This document shows, one piece after another, positions 20,621 through 32,222 of a stretch of DNA of 33,253 nucleotides. Origin of the DNA: Chromera velia (taxonomy: Eukaryota; Sar; Chromeraceae); the NCBI GenBank assembly GCA_018398765.1, contig JAHBMJ010001266.1:1-33253 (forward strand), given 5' to 3'. The notes under the pieces are model-generated. The model worked only from the letters and a program-made list of their open reading frames with translations. It was not told the origin of the DNA and ran no database searches. Position numbers and translations under genes: made by a program. How positions within the stretch are numbered: position 1 is the first letter of the stretch; each line of letters begins with the position of its first letter.

Positions 20621-22530
20621 GACGTCTAAGACATTCAGGGTCTATTTCAATGCATAATTTCATGTCGATATAAATTGACGATAATTATTTTTTTTTTATA
20701 TATATTTTTAAGAAAAAAATGAAACAATCTTAGACTAGCTCTACTTGTCGAGATTCTCCCTTTTGTTTTAGTATGGGCCCTAAGCTCCGCACTACACTAA
20801 AAAAAAAATAAAAGAAGAGAATTTTTTTTTTTTTAATGGATTTTTTTTTATCATGACATTCAATAGGCAAACAACTAATGTTCAAGTGTTGCAAAAGTGT
20901 TGCACGGGGTGTTACGTTGAAAACCATATACTTTTCAGTTAATACGGGCCTTCGTTGGCTTTGCGCTGGGAGTTGGTTAGAGTTGGTCTATATACTTGTC
21001 AGTCTTCATGCCCAATAATAAAATCTAGAATAAAATAATACTGTTAAACTTTAATCAAACACATTAAACACTAGATTAAATTATAACAACTTAACAAACA
21101 GAAGCGAGCACAGGGAAACACTAACTTTATCTTATATACAAAACCTACATTTAAAAAATACTATTACTGTACTTCAAAGCTGAAACTTAGCCTGAAAGCA
21201 GCATGAGGATAAATGTCTACCTAGCAAAGTCAAACTTTGACGTCTCCACACCACAACCATCACCAGTATTCTAAACGCCCGACCGGGTCCATTGAGTATG
21301 GAGCGAAGCGCAGTGCTCACCAGTATATATATATACATAGGTTCGGTTCGTATTTCCGTCAATCCTATGGCCCTGGAAAGCGAAGCGGGGGGCACTTACA
21401 AAACAGAAATACCCCAGCTCATGCATACACGCAGTGTGGCCTCGGAAAGTGAAGGGGGGGGCACTTCCCAAGACTTCATGTATAAAGATTGCGAGACAGC
21501 CTCCATTGGGAACACACTTATTCTTGCGTGCCGCCTATCAGACACACATTCAAATGGTAAAGGAGGGATTTCCCTGCTTTGAGGTTCAAGGTTGCACTTC
21601 AGTCAATCTGCTTATGAATTAAGATGAGGTGCTCCCTCTGCACTCCACTCCATCAATTTTTCTTGCTGCCCCAACCGCACTGCCTTGTGAAAGCATGACA
21701 CCCTGCTCTCTTGGGTTAAGTTTCTTTTCTCTTCTTCCTCCTCGTTACATCTTTTCCAGAAGAATTTTCTTTTCTTCTTTCTCTCTCGAATGCATGCTTT
21801 CGTTTTCCACAGACGGGTGAACAAACCTCTCTCTACTTGTCATGCTTCTCTCCTGTCTCTTATAACCACTCATATAACCCTTTTCTGCTTGTCTTTTTCT
21901 TTCTTCTTCCTTCACTTCACTCGCCACCAACTCCTTTTACTTCTCTTCCATTACCTCTCTGGCATCCACTCATACCTACGTGCCCCCTCCCTCCAACGTC
22001 GCGTCCCTGCGGCTAAGAAGACGCACAACGGACAAAGAAAAAAAAAAAAGTAGGCACATTGTCAAGGCACGACAAGACAGAAAATAGGAATAATGAGGTA
22101 TTTGTAGCGCAAACAAGTAGAGAGATCTGTTCATTCCCTGAAGAAAAATCGTAGTCAATGAAATGAACGACGAGACAAATGTGCAGATTTCACTGTCTCC
22201 CCATTGTTAATCAAACCAACAATGCTATGGACATAGCTCTACAAAGGCCCTGTCCTCCTCTAGTCTTCTTTCCCGTTTTTCTCTCACCGTCCAACAAAAG
22301 AATCGATCAACAGACAGACAGGCGTTATTCTAAGACAAAGACAGACAAATGGGCTTAAGAGAGAAAAACACACCTGATGATCTCAGACAAACAAAGAGCG
22401 GAATTCCAGATACGGACACACAGGTAAAAAGAATATCAATTGATCGTTCAGGATCTACAAAGAGTTACTGGCAGACCCAAATGACTCAAAGTCAATGCCC
22501 TTTCCTCCCTTTCTCCTCACTGCATGCCAC
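20621..22530. other. Non-coding stretch
   Basis: 20640-21180 is AT-rich with long A and T runs. Near 21370 and 21440 two similar 30-base words occur (GGCCCTGGAAAGCGAAGCGG and a diverged copy). 21610-22050 is CT-rich. No convincing gene was found on either strand. Confidence 0.4.
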
Positions 22531-22798
22531 TCACTGACTCGTTGGAATGCTAGGCTTCCGTAACGTCCCAAATTTCCTCATGATTGGTCCCAGGAGCATC
22601 TGGATGCGGCACGTCATCCAGCTCTTCGGCAGAACAACCCGCCTTGAGGCGACGACGAATTTCGCGCCAATACTCCCTGTGCTTCTCTTTGTGAAGCCTA
22701 GCTGCCTCACTGGCCTCCCACTCCTCTCGTTCACGCAGGCGGGCAGCTGCTTGCTCTGCTTTTTCATTTTTGGATCTCCGCTGCTCCTACCATCGAGC

Positions 22799-22806
22799 AA
22801 TCTGTG
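22799..22806. repeat. Target-site duplication, left copy
   Basis: AATCTGTG, identical to 25953-25960. An 8-bp duplication is the hAT superfamily hallmark. Confidence 0.85.
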
Positions 22807-23414
22807 CAGGGTTGCTTTTCTGGTCGGTAACAGGTCTAGTCTACCAGCAATTGCCGGTAACCGGTAATGGCCTCAGTCTGCCTTCCTTTTACCGACAAAA
22901 AAAATAATAAAATTAGGGTCCCCCCAAAAAAATTTCGCCTGTGGCGCCAACCTTCAAAAACATGTTTTTAAGTGTTTATTGGCATTTGAAAAGCCTATTC
23001 ACACACACAAAAAAATAAAAAAAATATTTAAAAAATATAAATTTTTAACTGCTTCACCCCTATAAGTGGCAAAAAGTTCTAACAGCTCCATGACAGCGTT
23101 TGTCCAACAACTACTCTCTTTTTTGACTTTGCTTCATCTTTCACTGTTCTGTTTCTCTATATCAGGCCTTGACCGTCATTAGAGAGCGATCAAAGTAAGA
23201 GATAGAAAAAGTCTACTTCTTTTTAAAAAATGAGGAGATGGTAAGCCTACGGCTCTGTACTTACGCAGCCCCTGCTCGGTTTGCTGAAGGGGGAGGAGCA
23301 AGAAGAACATTGCGGCCTCCTCGAGCTCCCCCCATGGTGTGGTTGGGTCTAGGACTGGGTGGTCTTGGACAGAAAGAGGATCGAAGGGGCGGATACGGCT
23401 GCTGCACCACGGCT

Positions 23415-23476
23415 GTAAGTGCTCTAGCCCACTTTTTTCTTAGTCCAGCCTATCATACTACGAGAGAGAGAAAGAA

Positions 23477-23511
<35 letters not shown>

Positions 23512-23875
23512 ATGAAAGAGAATCGTTCTCCCTGCCACAGGACCAAACAGCTTCCGTTTACGCTATTGCTTTCCTTGTCTCTGTTCGCCTATACGCACAG
23601 GCCCAAATTACCACCCAATCGACTTCCGTTCACACACTTGCCATCCCTGTCTCCGTCTGCTTAATTATAATTATACACAAAGGTCCACTCGCCTTTCGTT
23701 TCCATACTTGCTCTCCCTGTCTCTGTCTGCTCACACACAAACCCAATTGCCTTTCATTCACATACTTGCCCTCCCTGTCTCTACAAACGCCCAACCGGCT
23801 TTCGTTCACATACTCGTTTTCCCTGTCTCTGTTCGTTTATTTACTTATGATTCTTTCATGTCTGCTTGCTTGCAG
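23415..23875 (+). other. Intron-like segment in copy A
   Basis: It opens with GTAAGT and closes with a pyrimidine-rich TGCTTGCTTGCAG. It holds a (GA)n tract (23461-23522) and four to five imperfect units of about 55-68 bases (23540-23850) sharing words like TTCACATACTTGCC and CCCTGTCTC. In copy B the donor GT reads AT and the inner sequence is unrelated. Confidence 0.5.
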
Positions 23876-24172
23876 ATAACAAATCTCCACCCCCCTGGGT
23901 TTCCGGAATCAGAGGCCCTTCGAGGCCTCAGACATCAGCTTTTAGCGGCGGGTCTTTCTTTGGAAGCTGGAGCACTGGATTGGGAGGACCGTCCAAACTT
24001 TGAGGCAGACTCTTTCCGTTGTTGGAATCGTGCGGGTGCATCTGTTTGGGCCAGCTGTGGTTATTGTGGCCAGCGGTTCTCTGTCTTTGGGTGCCAAGTG
24101 CAAAACGGGACCCATTGCTTCGACTTGCATCATCTTCAAGCACACTGGACGCATAGCTATCCCTACAGATGA
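23876..24172 (+). pseudogene. BED-like zinc-finger relic in copy A
   Basis: Directly after the acceptor, an open frame of about 98 codons ends at TGA 24170-24172. It holds SVWASCGYCGQRFSVF followed by NGTHCFDLHHLQAHW. The spacing is C-x2-C-x20-H-x3/4-H with a preceding W, as in BED zinc fingers that bind DNA at the N-terminus of hAT transposases. The fragment has no start codon of its own. Copy B keeps the same frame with one stop. The family call is an inference from spacing. Confidence 0.45.
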
Positions 24173-24270
24173 CGCATTGACTTTTTGAATTGACCTTAAG
24201 TCTAGCCTTAAGTGATTGATTGATTGACCTATAACCTAGGACTTAGGTTATTGAAAAGTGTTAGTGACTG

Positions 24271-24738
24271 ACAGATGGAGACACAGTTGTTGAGTTTCTG
24301 CACTACTCCACGAAAGAGCCACTTCTCGCAGTAGGGAGGGAGACCCGTATGCCTCCTCACTTTCTAAAAGAGACGTTTGACGGTTCGATTTGATCTTTCC
24401 CCCGCCCCTTGATGTTGTGGTATATAATCCGCCCCCCTACGATGGTAGACTCTCTCTTTCTGCTAAAAATCATCATATTGCCCTTTCCTGTTGCCTATGA
24501 ATTCCTCCTCATTATATCTGTCTGCATGACCTCGAACTTTCCCAGACGAGGTTCATACCGACGCACAACTGAACAGAGATGTCTGACTGCATATGACTTG
24601 CACCCAAGAATCATTCCATCTATCAGTCTTCCTTTCCTCTCCGTCAAAAGTTTTAGACTGGTGGGGACACTACCAGATAGGAAAAGAAGATCACGGCACC
24701 AATGTAATCCAACACAAGCGGGCATGCACGCCCTTTGC
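24271..24738 (-). pseudogene. Antisense copia integrase fragment
   Basis: On the - strand 24725-24519 reads RHLCSVVRRYEPRLGKFE, then QTD (D at 24519-24517), nearly the same as 5200-5268 in the left-end element. A one-base insertion follows the aspartate. The next frame then reads GQYDDF, QKERVYHRRG, PQHQGAGERSNRTVKRLF and KVRRHTGLPPY, again matching the left element. Two stops (within DDF-QKER and LF-KVRR) break it. It covers only the catalytic core and ends at the junction with copy A. It was captured between the two hAT-like copies. Confidence 0.82.
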
Positions 24739-25952
24739 CAGGGTTGCTTTTCTGGTCGGTAACAGGTCTAGTCTATCGGCAATTGCCGGTAACCAGTAAT
24801 GGCCTCAGTCTGCCTTCCTTTTACCGACAAAAAAAATGATAAAAATTAGGGTCCCCAAAAAAAAATTTTGCCAGCAGCGCCAACCTTCAAAAACATGTTT
24901 TTAAGTGTTTATTGGCATTTGAAAAGCCTATTGACACACACAAAAAAATAAAACAAATATTAAAAAAATATAAGTTTTTAACTGTTTTACCCCTATACGT
25001 GGTAAAAAGTTCTAATAGTTCTATGACAGCGTCTGTCTAACAACTACTCTCTTTTTTGACTTTGCTTCATCTTTTACTGTTCTGCTTCTCTTAGAGAGCG
25101 ATCAAAGTAAGAGATGGAAAAAGTCTACTTCTTTCTAAAAAACGAGGAGATGGTAAGCCTGCGGCTCTGTACTTGTGTAGCCTCTGCCCGGTTTGCTGAG
25201 GGGGGAGAAGCAAGAAGAACATTGCCTCTTCGAGCTCTCCCCGTGGTGCGGCTGGGTCTAGGGCTGGGTAGTCTCAGACAGAAAGAGGTAGAAAGAGGAA
25301 GGGGTGGATACGGTTGCTGCACCGCGACTATAAAAAGAAGCTGAGCGACCGGCGCCTGAGAGGACCGAACAATAGCAGAGGCTGGAGCAGAGGGGGGGAG
25401 AACACGAATCACGGCTCTTTTTGGAAAGCCTTCTTCTTCTATGCTGCGTCTCCTTCTTTTCTTCCCTCTTCTCTCTGAAGGCGGCGGGTCTCTAGGCTTT
25501 TCTTCCCCCACCTCCTCTTCTTGTACCTGCATCTCTTTCTCTACTCTGCCTGCCCCGTTTGCCTCGACATCCTAAACTTTGAGGCGGACTCTTTCCGTTG
25601 TTAGAATCGCGCGGGTGTATCTGTCTGGGCTAGCTGTAGTCATTGCGGCCAGCGGTTCTCTGTCTTTGAGCGCCAAGTGCAAGATGGGACCCATTGCTTT
25701 GACCTGCCTCATTTTCAAGCACACTGGCCGCATAGCTGTCCCTACAGATGACGCATTGACTTTTTGAATTGACCTTAAGTCTAGCCTTAAGTGATTGATT
25801 GATTGACCTATAACCTAGGACTTAGGTTATTGAAAAGTGTTAGTGACTGTTAGAATTCTGCCAAGTCTTTGCCAACTGCTAGCAAACTCTGCCGGTAATT
25901 ACCGGTTACCGGTAATGAAGCTTGTCTACCGCCGAAAAAATCGGCAACCCTG
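24739..25952 (+). repeat. hAT-like copy B with both ends
   Basis: 1214 bases from CAGGGTTGC to GCAACCCTG. The left 590 bases and the block 25569-25849 align with copy A. The differences are mainly C/T and G/A. In the second block I count about twenty transitions and two transversions by eye. It has no flanking duplication of its own on the left. Confidence 0.8.
25565..25767 (+). pseudogene. BED-like zinc-finger relic in copy B
   Basis: Homologous to the finger in copy A. It reads NFEADSFRC, a TAG where A has tryptophan, then SVWASCSHCGQRFSVF and GTHCFDLPHFQAHW. Cysteine and histidine spacing is kept, except that one H is replaced by P. Being conserved in frame between two copies suggests it was once coding. 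Confidence 0.4.
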
Positions 25953-25960
25953 AATCTGTG
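25953..25960. repeat. Target-site duplication, right copy
   Basis: AATCTGTG directly after GCAACCCTG, identical to the left copy at 22799-22806. Confidence 0.85.
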
Positions 25961-27499
25961 CTTTCAACTTTTCTTTTCGGATTCTTTGTTTCTTTGTGGG
26001 CTTTGGGCGAAGCTCAATCTTCTTCTCTCCATTGGATTTGTAGGCGCGGGTCTCCTGCGACTGGTGCGTCACGACCGGTGCTGCTCGTTGTAGTATCTGA
26101 GCTTCAGTCTGCAAGTCGACAAAGGTCTAAACAAAGGTGTCGACCTGTTGCTTCTGATTTACGAGATGCTCTTGCTGCTGTTGAAGCTGCTGTTCTAGTT
26201 GATGCAAAGCTTGCAGCACTTAGGCAGGCGGTTCAATCTTTTGTAGACGGAGAGTCTGGAGTTACAACTGCAACTGAGTGAAGTCCCTGTACGCTTGATC
26301 ATACATCTCCTGGGATTTGTGCATCTCGGCTACTGCTTTTGCTACTGCTGCATCAATAGGGCCCTTTTGTTCAGATCCTGAGTTGGAAAGGGAGACGGAA
26401 TATATGGCAGGCTTTTGAAAGTGACTCTTCACTGTTTCATCTTCCCCCTTTTCTTCATTTTCACACCCTGTTGGTCGGGCCACTTCTGCAACGCCGTCTC
26501 CGCTCTTATGGGCAGGCAGAGGAGCAGACGACATGGAAATTTGTAATGTAATCCGTCCCTCACACACGTTCACTTTCTCTTCACTGCAAAGAGTACTGCT
26601 ATCTGGATACATCTCCAACAATCGCTGCACACATGCATCGAGGGAAACCTCATCAACGCCATTCTCTGTTTTTCTCTCTTCTTCACCTTCATCTGCCTCT
26701 CCCACCAGACATTCAGTTCATAAGGGGAGTGGCATCTCCCTATTTGTCTCTTTGGGTCCGTTCTCAATGGAACAACAAGTCGGGTCTGACCTCTCGGTGA
26801 GGCGACGGCATACTTCATTGTCAAGCGTGCAGAGAGAGGCAATGAGGGCCTGCATCTCTATGGTGACAGACTCTCTCTCTCCTTCAACCACTTGAGGGCT
26901 CTGTTGGCCTTCTACTTCTACTTCTTTTGCTTCCGCTGCGCTGACTGAAGCGAAGATACCGACGGAAGAAACGGGGGCAGACACATATGTCTTGTGGTGA
27001 GTGCAATCGGAACCATCTGGTGACACGAAACCAGACTCCTCCTCACCCATGGTCGAATCTCGACCCAACTCACTCTTCAGGGGTACAGGGGTCAAAGGGG
27101 ACTCTTCCTGGCCAGGCTCCCTCTCCGGATCAACCGTCGCTGCAGGCATGGCAGCCTGGTGTTGATTCCATTGCGTAATTGAAAATCGCCGCCCACGTTT
27201 TGTCTTTCTTTTCTTTCTTCCTTTCTCTTCATTCACCCCCTCTATGCCTGCCAGTTTTTCTCCTGAAGGCAGAGGATGAAGTCTCTCCAAAAGTCGGGCC
27301 ACAGCCCCTTCAGAATCCTCCTCGGCTCTGTTGTACTCCAACAGTGTTGTTCCAGAGAAACACTGAGTCTCTCCAAATATCTCCAACAGAATTTTCTCAA
27401 CGATGAGAAGCACGATCTTGAGGAGGCCCGCCACGTTTCCTTTTTCTTTCCCTTCTCTCCTCATCATCTTCACAGAAAGAAAGCACATCTGCACACACT

Positions 27500-28188
27500 T
27501 GACTAAAGGTGTGTTACATGTACTGAAGACGGTTCAAATAAGGGATGCAAGTCCCACTCTCGAACTCTACCTCCCTCCTTGGATCGATTTAAGGCTCTGC
27601 TTCCACGTAGGGAAGCTAGGCTCCTACCGTCCTAAGAGATCTCCTCTTAGTTTATATAGGGTAAGTACTGTTATACATGAGTCTTCACTTCTATCCTGCT
27701 TTCCCTACAGAGACTGCTACTTCTGCATAAAGCTTTACTTCCGCATGCATGCTTTCAAATTATTAATACATGTTCTCTAATACGCTTGTAATGCGCGCAC
27801 TGCATGGATTCCTGACTGGGGCGCCCATCACAATGCTACGTGCAGTGTCTTTTGCCAAAAACCCGGCCCCGAAAGGCTAAATTTGCACCATGCGTATGTC
27901 AGAGTGTATGATTTCAGATCTGCGCTTAGCCCTGGGCTTTTTTCCCGGGGGGAGAAAGTTTTGCAGCTTTTCCCACGGGAGGGGGGGAGGTCAGCGCGAC
28001 CACCCACGGTCGAGTGGCCGGCATACGTCAGTCGTGCAGTTCTCATTTTTCTTGCTTTCCGGGGCCGTTTGCAAGCTTGCTTGCATCAGATCTTTCACCA
28101 AAAACCCGGCCCTGAAAGGCTGAATTTGTGCCATGCGTGCTTTAGATGGGGTTCAAATCGGTACTTACCCCCAGGCCTGGGGAAGGGT
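27500..28188. other. Non-coding stretch with a 41-bp duplicated word
   Basis: No gene was recognised. Positions 27855-27895 and 28098-28138 are 41-bp direct copies (starting CCAAAAACCCGGCCC, ending CCATGCGT) that differ at four positions, all transitions, with no indel. Confidence 0.5.
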
Positions 28189-28360
28189 GCTTTGTTCCTC
28201 CTGTCCAGCCGCCTTGTGGTGTCCAGACAGAAGGTAAAGCGAGGACAAGAACCCTGGGGAAGATTTGGAGAAGGAACATGAGCAACACTAACTCAGGTAA
28301 CAGTTTACAGAAAGTTTAGCTCTAGAGCGATCTGAGATTCCAATTAGCTGGGTTCATTTC
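28189..28360. repeat. 172-bp dispersed repeat, copy 1
   Basis: Aligns without gaps to 32569-32740 (constant offset 4380). I count 15 differences, and all are transitions. It contains CCTTGTGG and TCTAGAGCGATCTGAG. No coding potential was seen. It is probably part of a larger transposon family. Confidence 0.88.
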
Positions 28361-31300
28361 ATTATTGCACAGCTTCTGCTCAGTCCTCTTTCTGTTCCTC
28401 TCTCTCAGACTCTCGATCTATGACAAACAGACATTAGCTTTAAACGATCCTATCTGTTGCTCAAGTGATATGTTGCTTGAATACAAACATTACGAAGGTC
28501 AGACTCGACTTTGATCGACGCGCGCGCGATACGTACGAAACAAAGCGTGGTGGTGGAGCCTGGCATCGGCACGCGGGCTCATTCAGATACAGTGTATGCG
28601 AGGATCCAGAGGACGGTGCCATAGGGTAGGACTCCATAGATCCTCCCCGGCCACAGACAAGAAAATCGCGTCCCCACGATCAGCCAGACACATTCAAGCA
28701 TGCGTGAAAAGGGGAAAAAGGTAAGCAAAAAGACACGATCAACTATGCAGATGCAATGCAAATCCATGTAACGAATAGAATACCTTTAAGAAGGTAGTCA
28801 AAAATATCTAGATGCGAAAGCTGACAAGCAAAAAAGTTTCCTCCCATTGACGCAAGTCAATCAGATTAACATGTGCAAAGGTATTATCACCACTACCTCA
28901 CCGGCAACACCAACCTGCCAGGTCTTTCCTCGAAAAGCCTGTTTTAGGGACGTCAGCTTGCCCGGGGTCTACAGAAGCACACCCTCCCTACCTGATAGCA
29001 GGCTCCGTCATTCGACGGCTGCAAGCTTCCCATTGCAAAGTCTTACGTTTCTCCAGCTCTCCATTAACCTTTCGTACCCACCAGAAAGAAAGCACGAGTT
29101 GGAAATGCTGGACAGAAAGAGCGACAGAGAGCAGGATACAGACAGGCCCGTATGGTCACATGCATGTATGCATCCCCATGTACGCATGCGCTTGCAGTCG
29201 TTTACTTTACTTTCTTTTTTTTTTTTAACCTTCCTCTGTTTTGTTCAGAGACTATTACTTCTCACTCCCGCTTTGCTTTCCCCTCTTTGTCTTCTTTCCT
29301 CCTCCAAGGCGCCGGCCTCGCACCAATGTGGCAAAGTCAGACGAGCGAACGCGGCTACATAGAGGCAAAAGTAAAGGACATAAACTTTCAATAACACACC
29401 CCGTATAACAAGAGTTCATTTCAATGCTGCCAGTAGAAAAGGCAGCCACAGCGAGAAGCCAGAGAAGCAAACAGCTGAAAGTGGAAAAAGAAAAGGGCAG
29501 ACCGATCGACCTTCTACAGAGCAACAAACAGACAGACTCAGAGGGACACTTGCGGCCAACCAAAGAACTAACGGGACAAAAGTTCAGGCATGCACGTACG
29601 CATATATACACTCCCACCACATCAAATCTTCACATGCTAAACCATTCACGTAAACGGGATAGTATCAGAGGGCATCGGAAGGCGGTAAAACAGAAAGCGG
29701 AGACGGGGCCAATATAAAAATTCTAAGAGGGATAGACAGGCTCATTGCAACAAATCCCCACTCTCCAAACTCTTGCGCAGTTCCACTCTTTCCTTTTTCT
29801 CTCATTTCTCTTTCATGCTGCCTTCGTTTCCCTTGAAGCGGGACGAAAAAACAAAGCTGCACCTCCCACACCTCCGTGGTCTCAAAACAAAGACACAGAT
29901 CGAACATCACAAATGACAGACTGATCGAAAAGAAAGAGACGGAACCGGCGGAAAGAAAGAGGTAGCTAACTCCGTAAACCAACTTCATTTTACTTACTCC
30001 CACTCTGTCTCTCTCTCTTTCTCAGACCGGCCTGCTAGAAGGAAGTGGGCGACAGACAGAATGGTATGCCTGCAACCAATCCCCTTCCAGCTTTCTTTTC
30101 TGAATGCAAGTAGACGGGCAAACGGAGGTACGAACAAAACATAAAGAGACGGCAAAACCAAAGGGTGGCAGCAGAAAGCCTCACACACATCTATCCACAT
30201 CATTTCCTCCTCTCTCTTCTATATATATATTATTTCACTTCCTTTTTAAAGACTGCATGCACGTCTGTTCACTCGTTGTTACCAACATCGTAGATCGACC
30301 CAACACAACGGATACAGACCGGGGCAAGCAGCTGAAAGAACTGGCAATACATGAGAGAGAGACACAGCAAACCTTACATTCCGACGTGAAATGAGAGACG
30401 GACAGAAAGTGACAGAGGCAGGGAAGCGCAAATCAAAATAATAGACATCAACGAATGAATGGCACCCGGTCAGACCTATTGGAGGGAAACGCCTGGCGGT
30501 ACTCTATCTGGCTCCGTGCAGATGCTCACACAGAGACGGCTGGCTCCACCAAGGCCCCCATCAACTCCCGTACTGCGAGAGGGAGAGGCAATACCCAGAG
30601 AACCCAGAGGGCCTCCAAAGCACCAGCATCCCCCTGTAAAGAGAAGATATAGAAGGGACACAGAGACATGCACGGGCTGTCCCCTCACTTTTTCTTCTAA
30701 GACTTTTTTCGTTAAACCAGACATCTTTTTAAAGATTTCTTCTCTCTTTGCTCCTCCTCTATTCATTTTCTCTCCACCTCTTCCAGTTTCTTTTTTTTAA
30801 ATTAAGGAGGAAGCCAGAGATAACCCAAAACGTTTCAAAGCAGCAGAAGGGAGCGAGAAAAAGACAGCGAATGAAGGCGCCCCCTCGTACGCTCGTGCTT
30901 TCAGCCACACGAGGGGTCTGACTTCCAATTCATGCGCAAAGAAGAGAAGCCGAGAGAGAAAAAATGTCACTCTTCCAAAAAGAGCTCCAGAAGTTCCGTA
31001 TGCGCAGCACATGTGGTGCTCGGCTTGTTGTTCTCGCAGTCCGCTTTTTTGACGCTCAGCCTTGTAATGCTCACTCCCCCCCCAAGTTCAGTGCAGGGGC
31101 GCAAGGGCGGTCCCAGGCAGTCGTGGGCATGCGTAGGCACAAACGCATGGCGGTGGCAATCAGGCAGTCCTCTGCCCGCATCTTATATGTAGCTGACGTA
31201 GGGGTAGGCAATCGACTTCGAGTTCTCATTGACAGAAAGGCTCGGCCGTCTCGTCGAGCACAAACACATTTTACACGTGTCAGTGGCTGCATAAAGGGAG

Positions 31301-31965
31301 GGAGGGAAGGGACTGGACACATTGCAGACTACCCCGCTGGTCTTTTTTTATCTTGTCTCTTCTTTCTGTCTCGTTTTATCCACTTGCTGCTCCTTTTGAC
31401 ATATGAACTCTCAACTCCGGACAAAAGACGCTCCAGTCACACTCAGTCGCTAGTACTTCGCATGTTCTTGGCCAGCCTCAATTCGATTCGCCCCCCCACC
31501 CCGAAGCAACCCTCCTCTCCCCGTCTTTCCCCCCCTTTTTCCCTCCCCTCCCCTTCTCCTTTATCCCCCGCTTTCACCTTCCCGATCCCTGTTAAAAATT
31601 TTGCCGGCGCCGGCGAAAGAGGAGGTGGTAGCTGCCATGTGCCCTACTCTGTTTCTCGGTAGGTCTGCCGCGACCCTTCTGCCTCTCTTACCATCAAGGG
31701 CAGGCTCAATGTCATTTTGTACCCCTTCTTTACTTCCTCCTCCTTCCTACTCCAAGCTCGCCACGTCGGGGTCCCAGGGCAGAAGGCCTTCCCTGGCTGG
31801 TACACAGGCCATCACTGCATTGGTCCATGTAGCACGCCGCTACCTGTCCCTTCTGTCTGTTTAACATGCATGCAGAGTCTTACGCACTCGATCGAACGGC
31901 CACTCATCGAACAATCCGCATGACACCCGGACAGCCAAAAGCGATAAGCTTTCTCTTTGAAGAAA
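28361..31965. other. Long stretch without a supported gene
   Basis: The sequence alternates between purine-rich (AGA, GACAGA) and pyrimidine-rich (CTTCTC, TTTCTC) segments. Long open frames such as 30964-31662 on + (starting at a true ATG) are low in complexity toward their C-terminal half and show no family motif. A pyrimidine tract lies at 31490-31575. Exons of a spliced gene could be hidden here, but none could be supported. Confidence 0.4.
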
Positions 31966-32136
31966 ATGGTAGCATTGCAGGCATATGAAGAGACGAAGGG
32001 CGTCTTCTTGTATTTGGACGCTGCCGGAGGACCAATCCAGGCAGACCCAGACATGCTGGAGGTATTTGTAAGCCACGAAAATGGTCAGCCTCGCGTAGAC
32101 AAGCAAGCAACCAACAGCAAAGACAAGCAACGGTGA
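31966..32136 (+). CDS. Unrecognised 56-residue open reading frame
   Basis: ATG at 31966, stop TGA at 32134. The composition is natural (MVALQAYEETKGVFLYL, then AAGGPIQADPDMLEVF). A donor-like GAG|GTATTT sits inside at about 32065, so it may be an exon. No family was recognised, and the antisense strand is also open here. Confidence 0.25.
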   Translation: MVALQAYEETKGVFLYLDAAGGPIQADPDMLEVFVSHENGQPRVDKQATNSKDKQR

Positions 32137-32222
32137 TCAGCCGACTCTCATCCGGAAGATGGAGACAGTTGTAGAATCAGCAGACATAAGGAAAGTACTC
32201 GACTGGCTGTTTAGATTGCGAT

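Larger units (their letters stand above)
22807..24270 (+). repeat. hAT-like copy A, truncated on the right
   Basis: Aligns with copy B over 22807-23414 and 23985-24270, and stops just before B's last 103 bases. Between these blocks it has 570 bases not found in B: a GT-AG intron-like insert (23415-23875) with (GA)n and a minisatellite, then an exon-like stretch leading into the BED-like finger. Confidence 0.8.
22807..25952. mobile_element. Composite hAT-like DNA transposon
   Basis: The 3146-bp segment begins CAGGGTTGC and ends GCAACCCTG, a perfect 9-bp inverted repeat, and is bounded by perfect AATCTGTG duplications. A further shared inverted word, CCGGTAACCGGTAAT, lies about 40-50 bases in from each end. 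Inside are copy A (22807-24270, lacking its right end), an antisense copia integrase fragment (24271-24738) and copy B (24739-25952, with both ends). Copy B has no duplication of its own, since its left neighbour is CCCTTTGC. The outer ends of A and B therefore behave as one unit. No intact transposase is present. Confidence 0.82.
22535..27494 (-). pseudogene. Broken coiled-coil-type coding sequence split by a hAT-like element
   Basis: One - strand frame runs from 27494 to the insertion at 25960, and resumes at 22798 in the correct frame when the 3146-bp element and one 8-bp target copy are ignored. The first part (27494-26262) has about 400 codons and no recognised domain, only acidic and serine-rich sequence. 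The later part is glutamine-rich (QQQQEHLVNQKQQ). After the insertion site it is a charged helix (AEQAAARLREREEW, RLHKEKHREYWREIRRRL), a likely coiled coil. In-frame stops: TGA 26720, TAA 26264, TAA 26222, TAG 26129, a TAG just after the insertion, and TAG 22552. A donor-like GTGAGT follows at 22534 and an acceptor-like TTTCTGTGAAG at about 27470. It may be a dead host exon or a transposon gag. Confidence 0.6.

Noticed and set aside
25125-25532. 135-codon - strand frame in copy B
   Set aside because: Low-complexity charged sequence from a CT-rich tract, not conserved in copy A.
28140-28170. GGTTCAAATC as a tRNA B-box
   Set aside because: No matching stem or A-box at the right distance.
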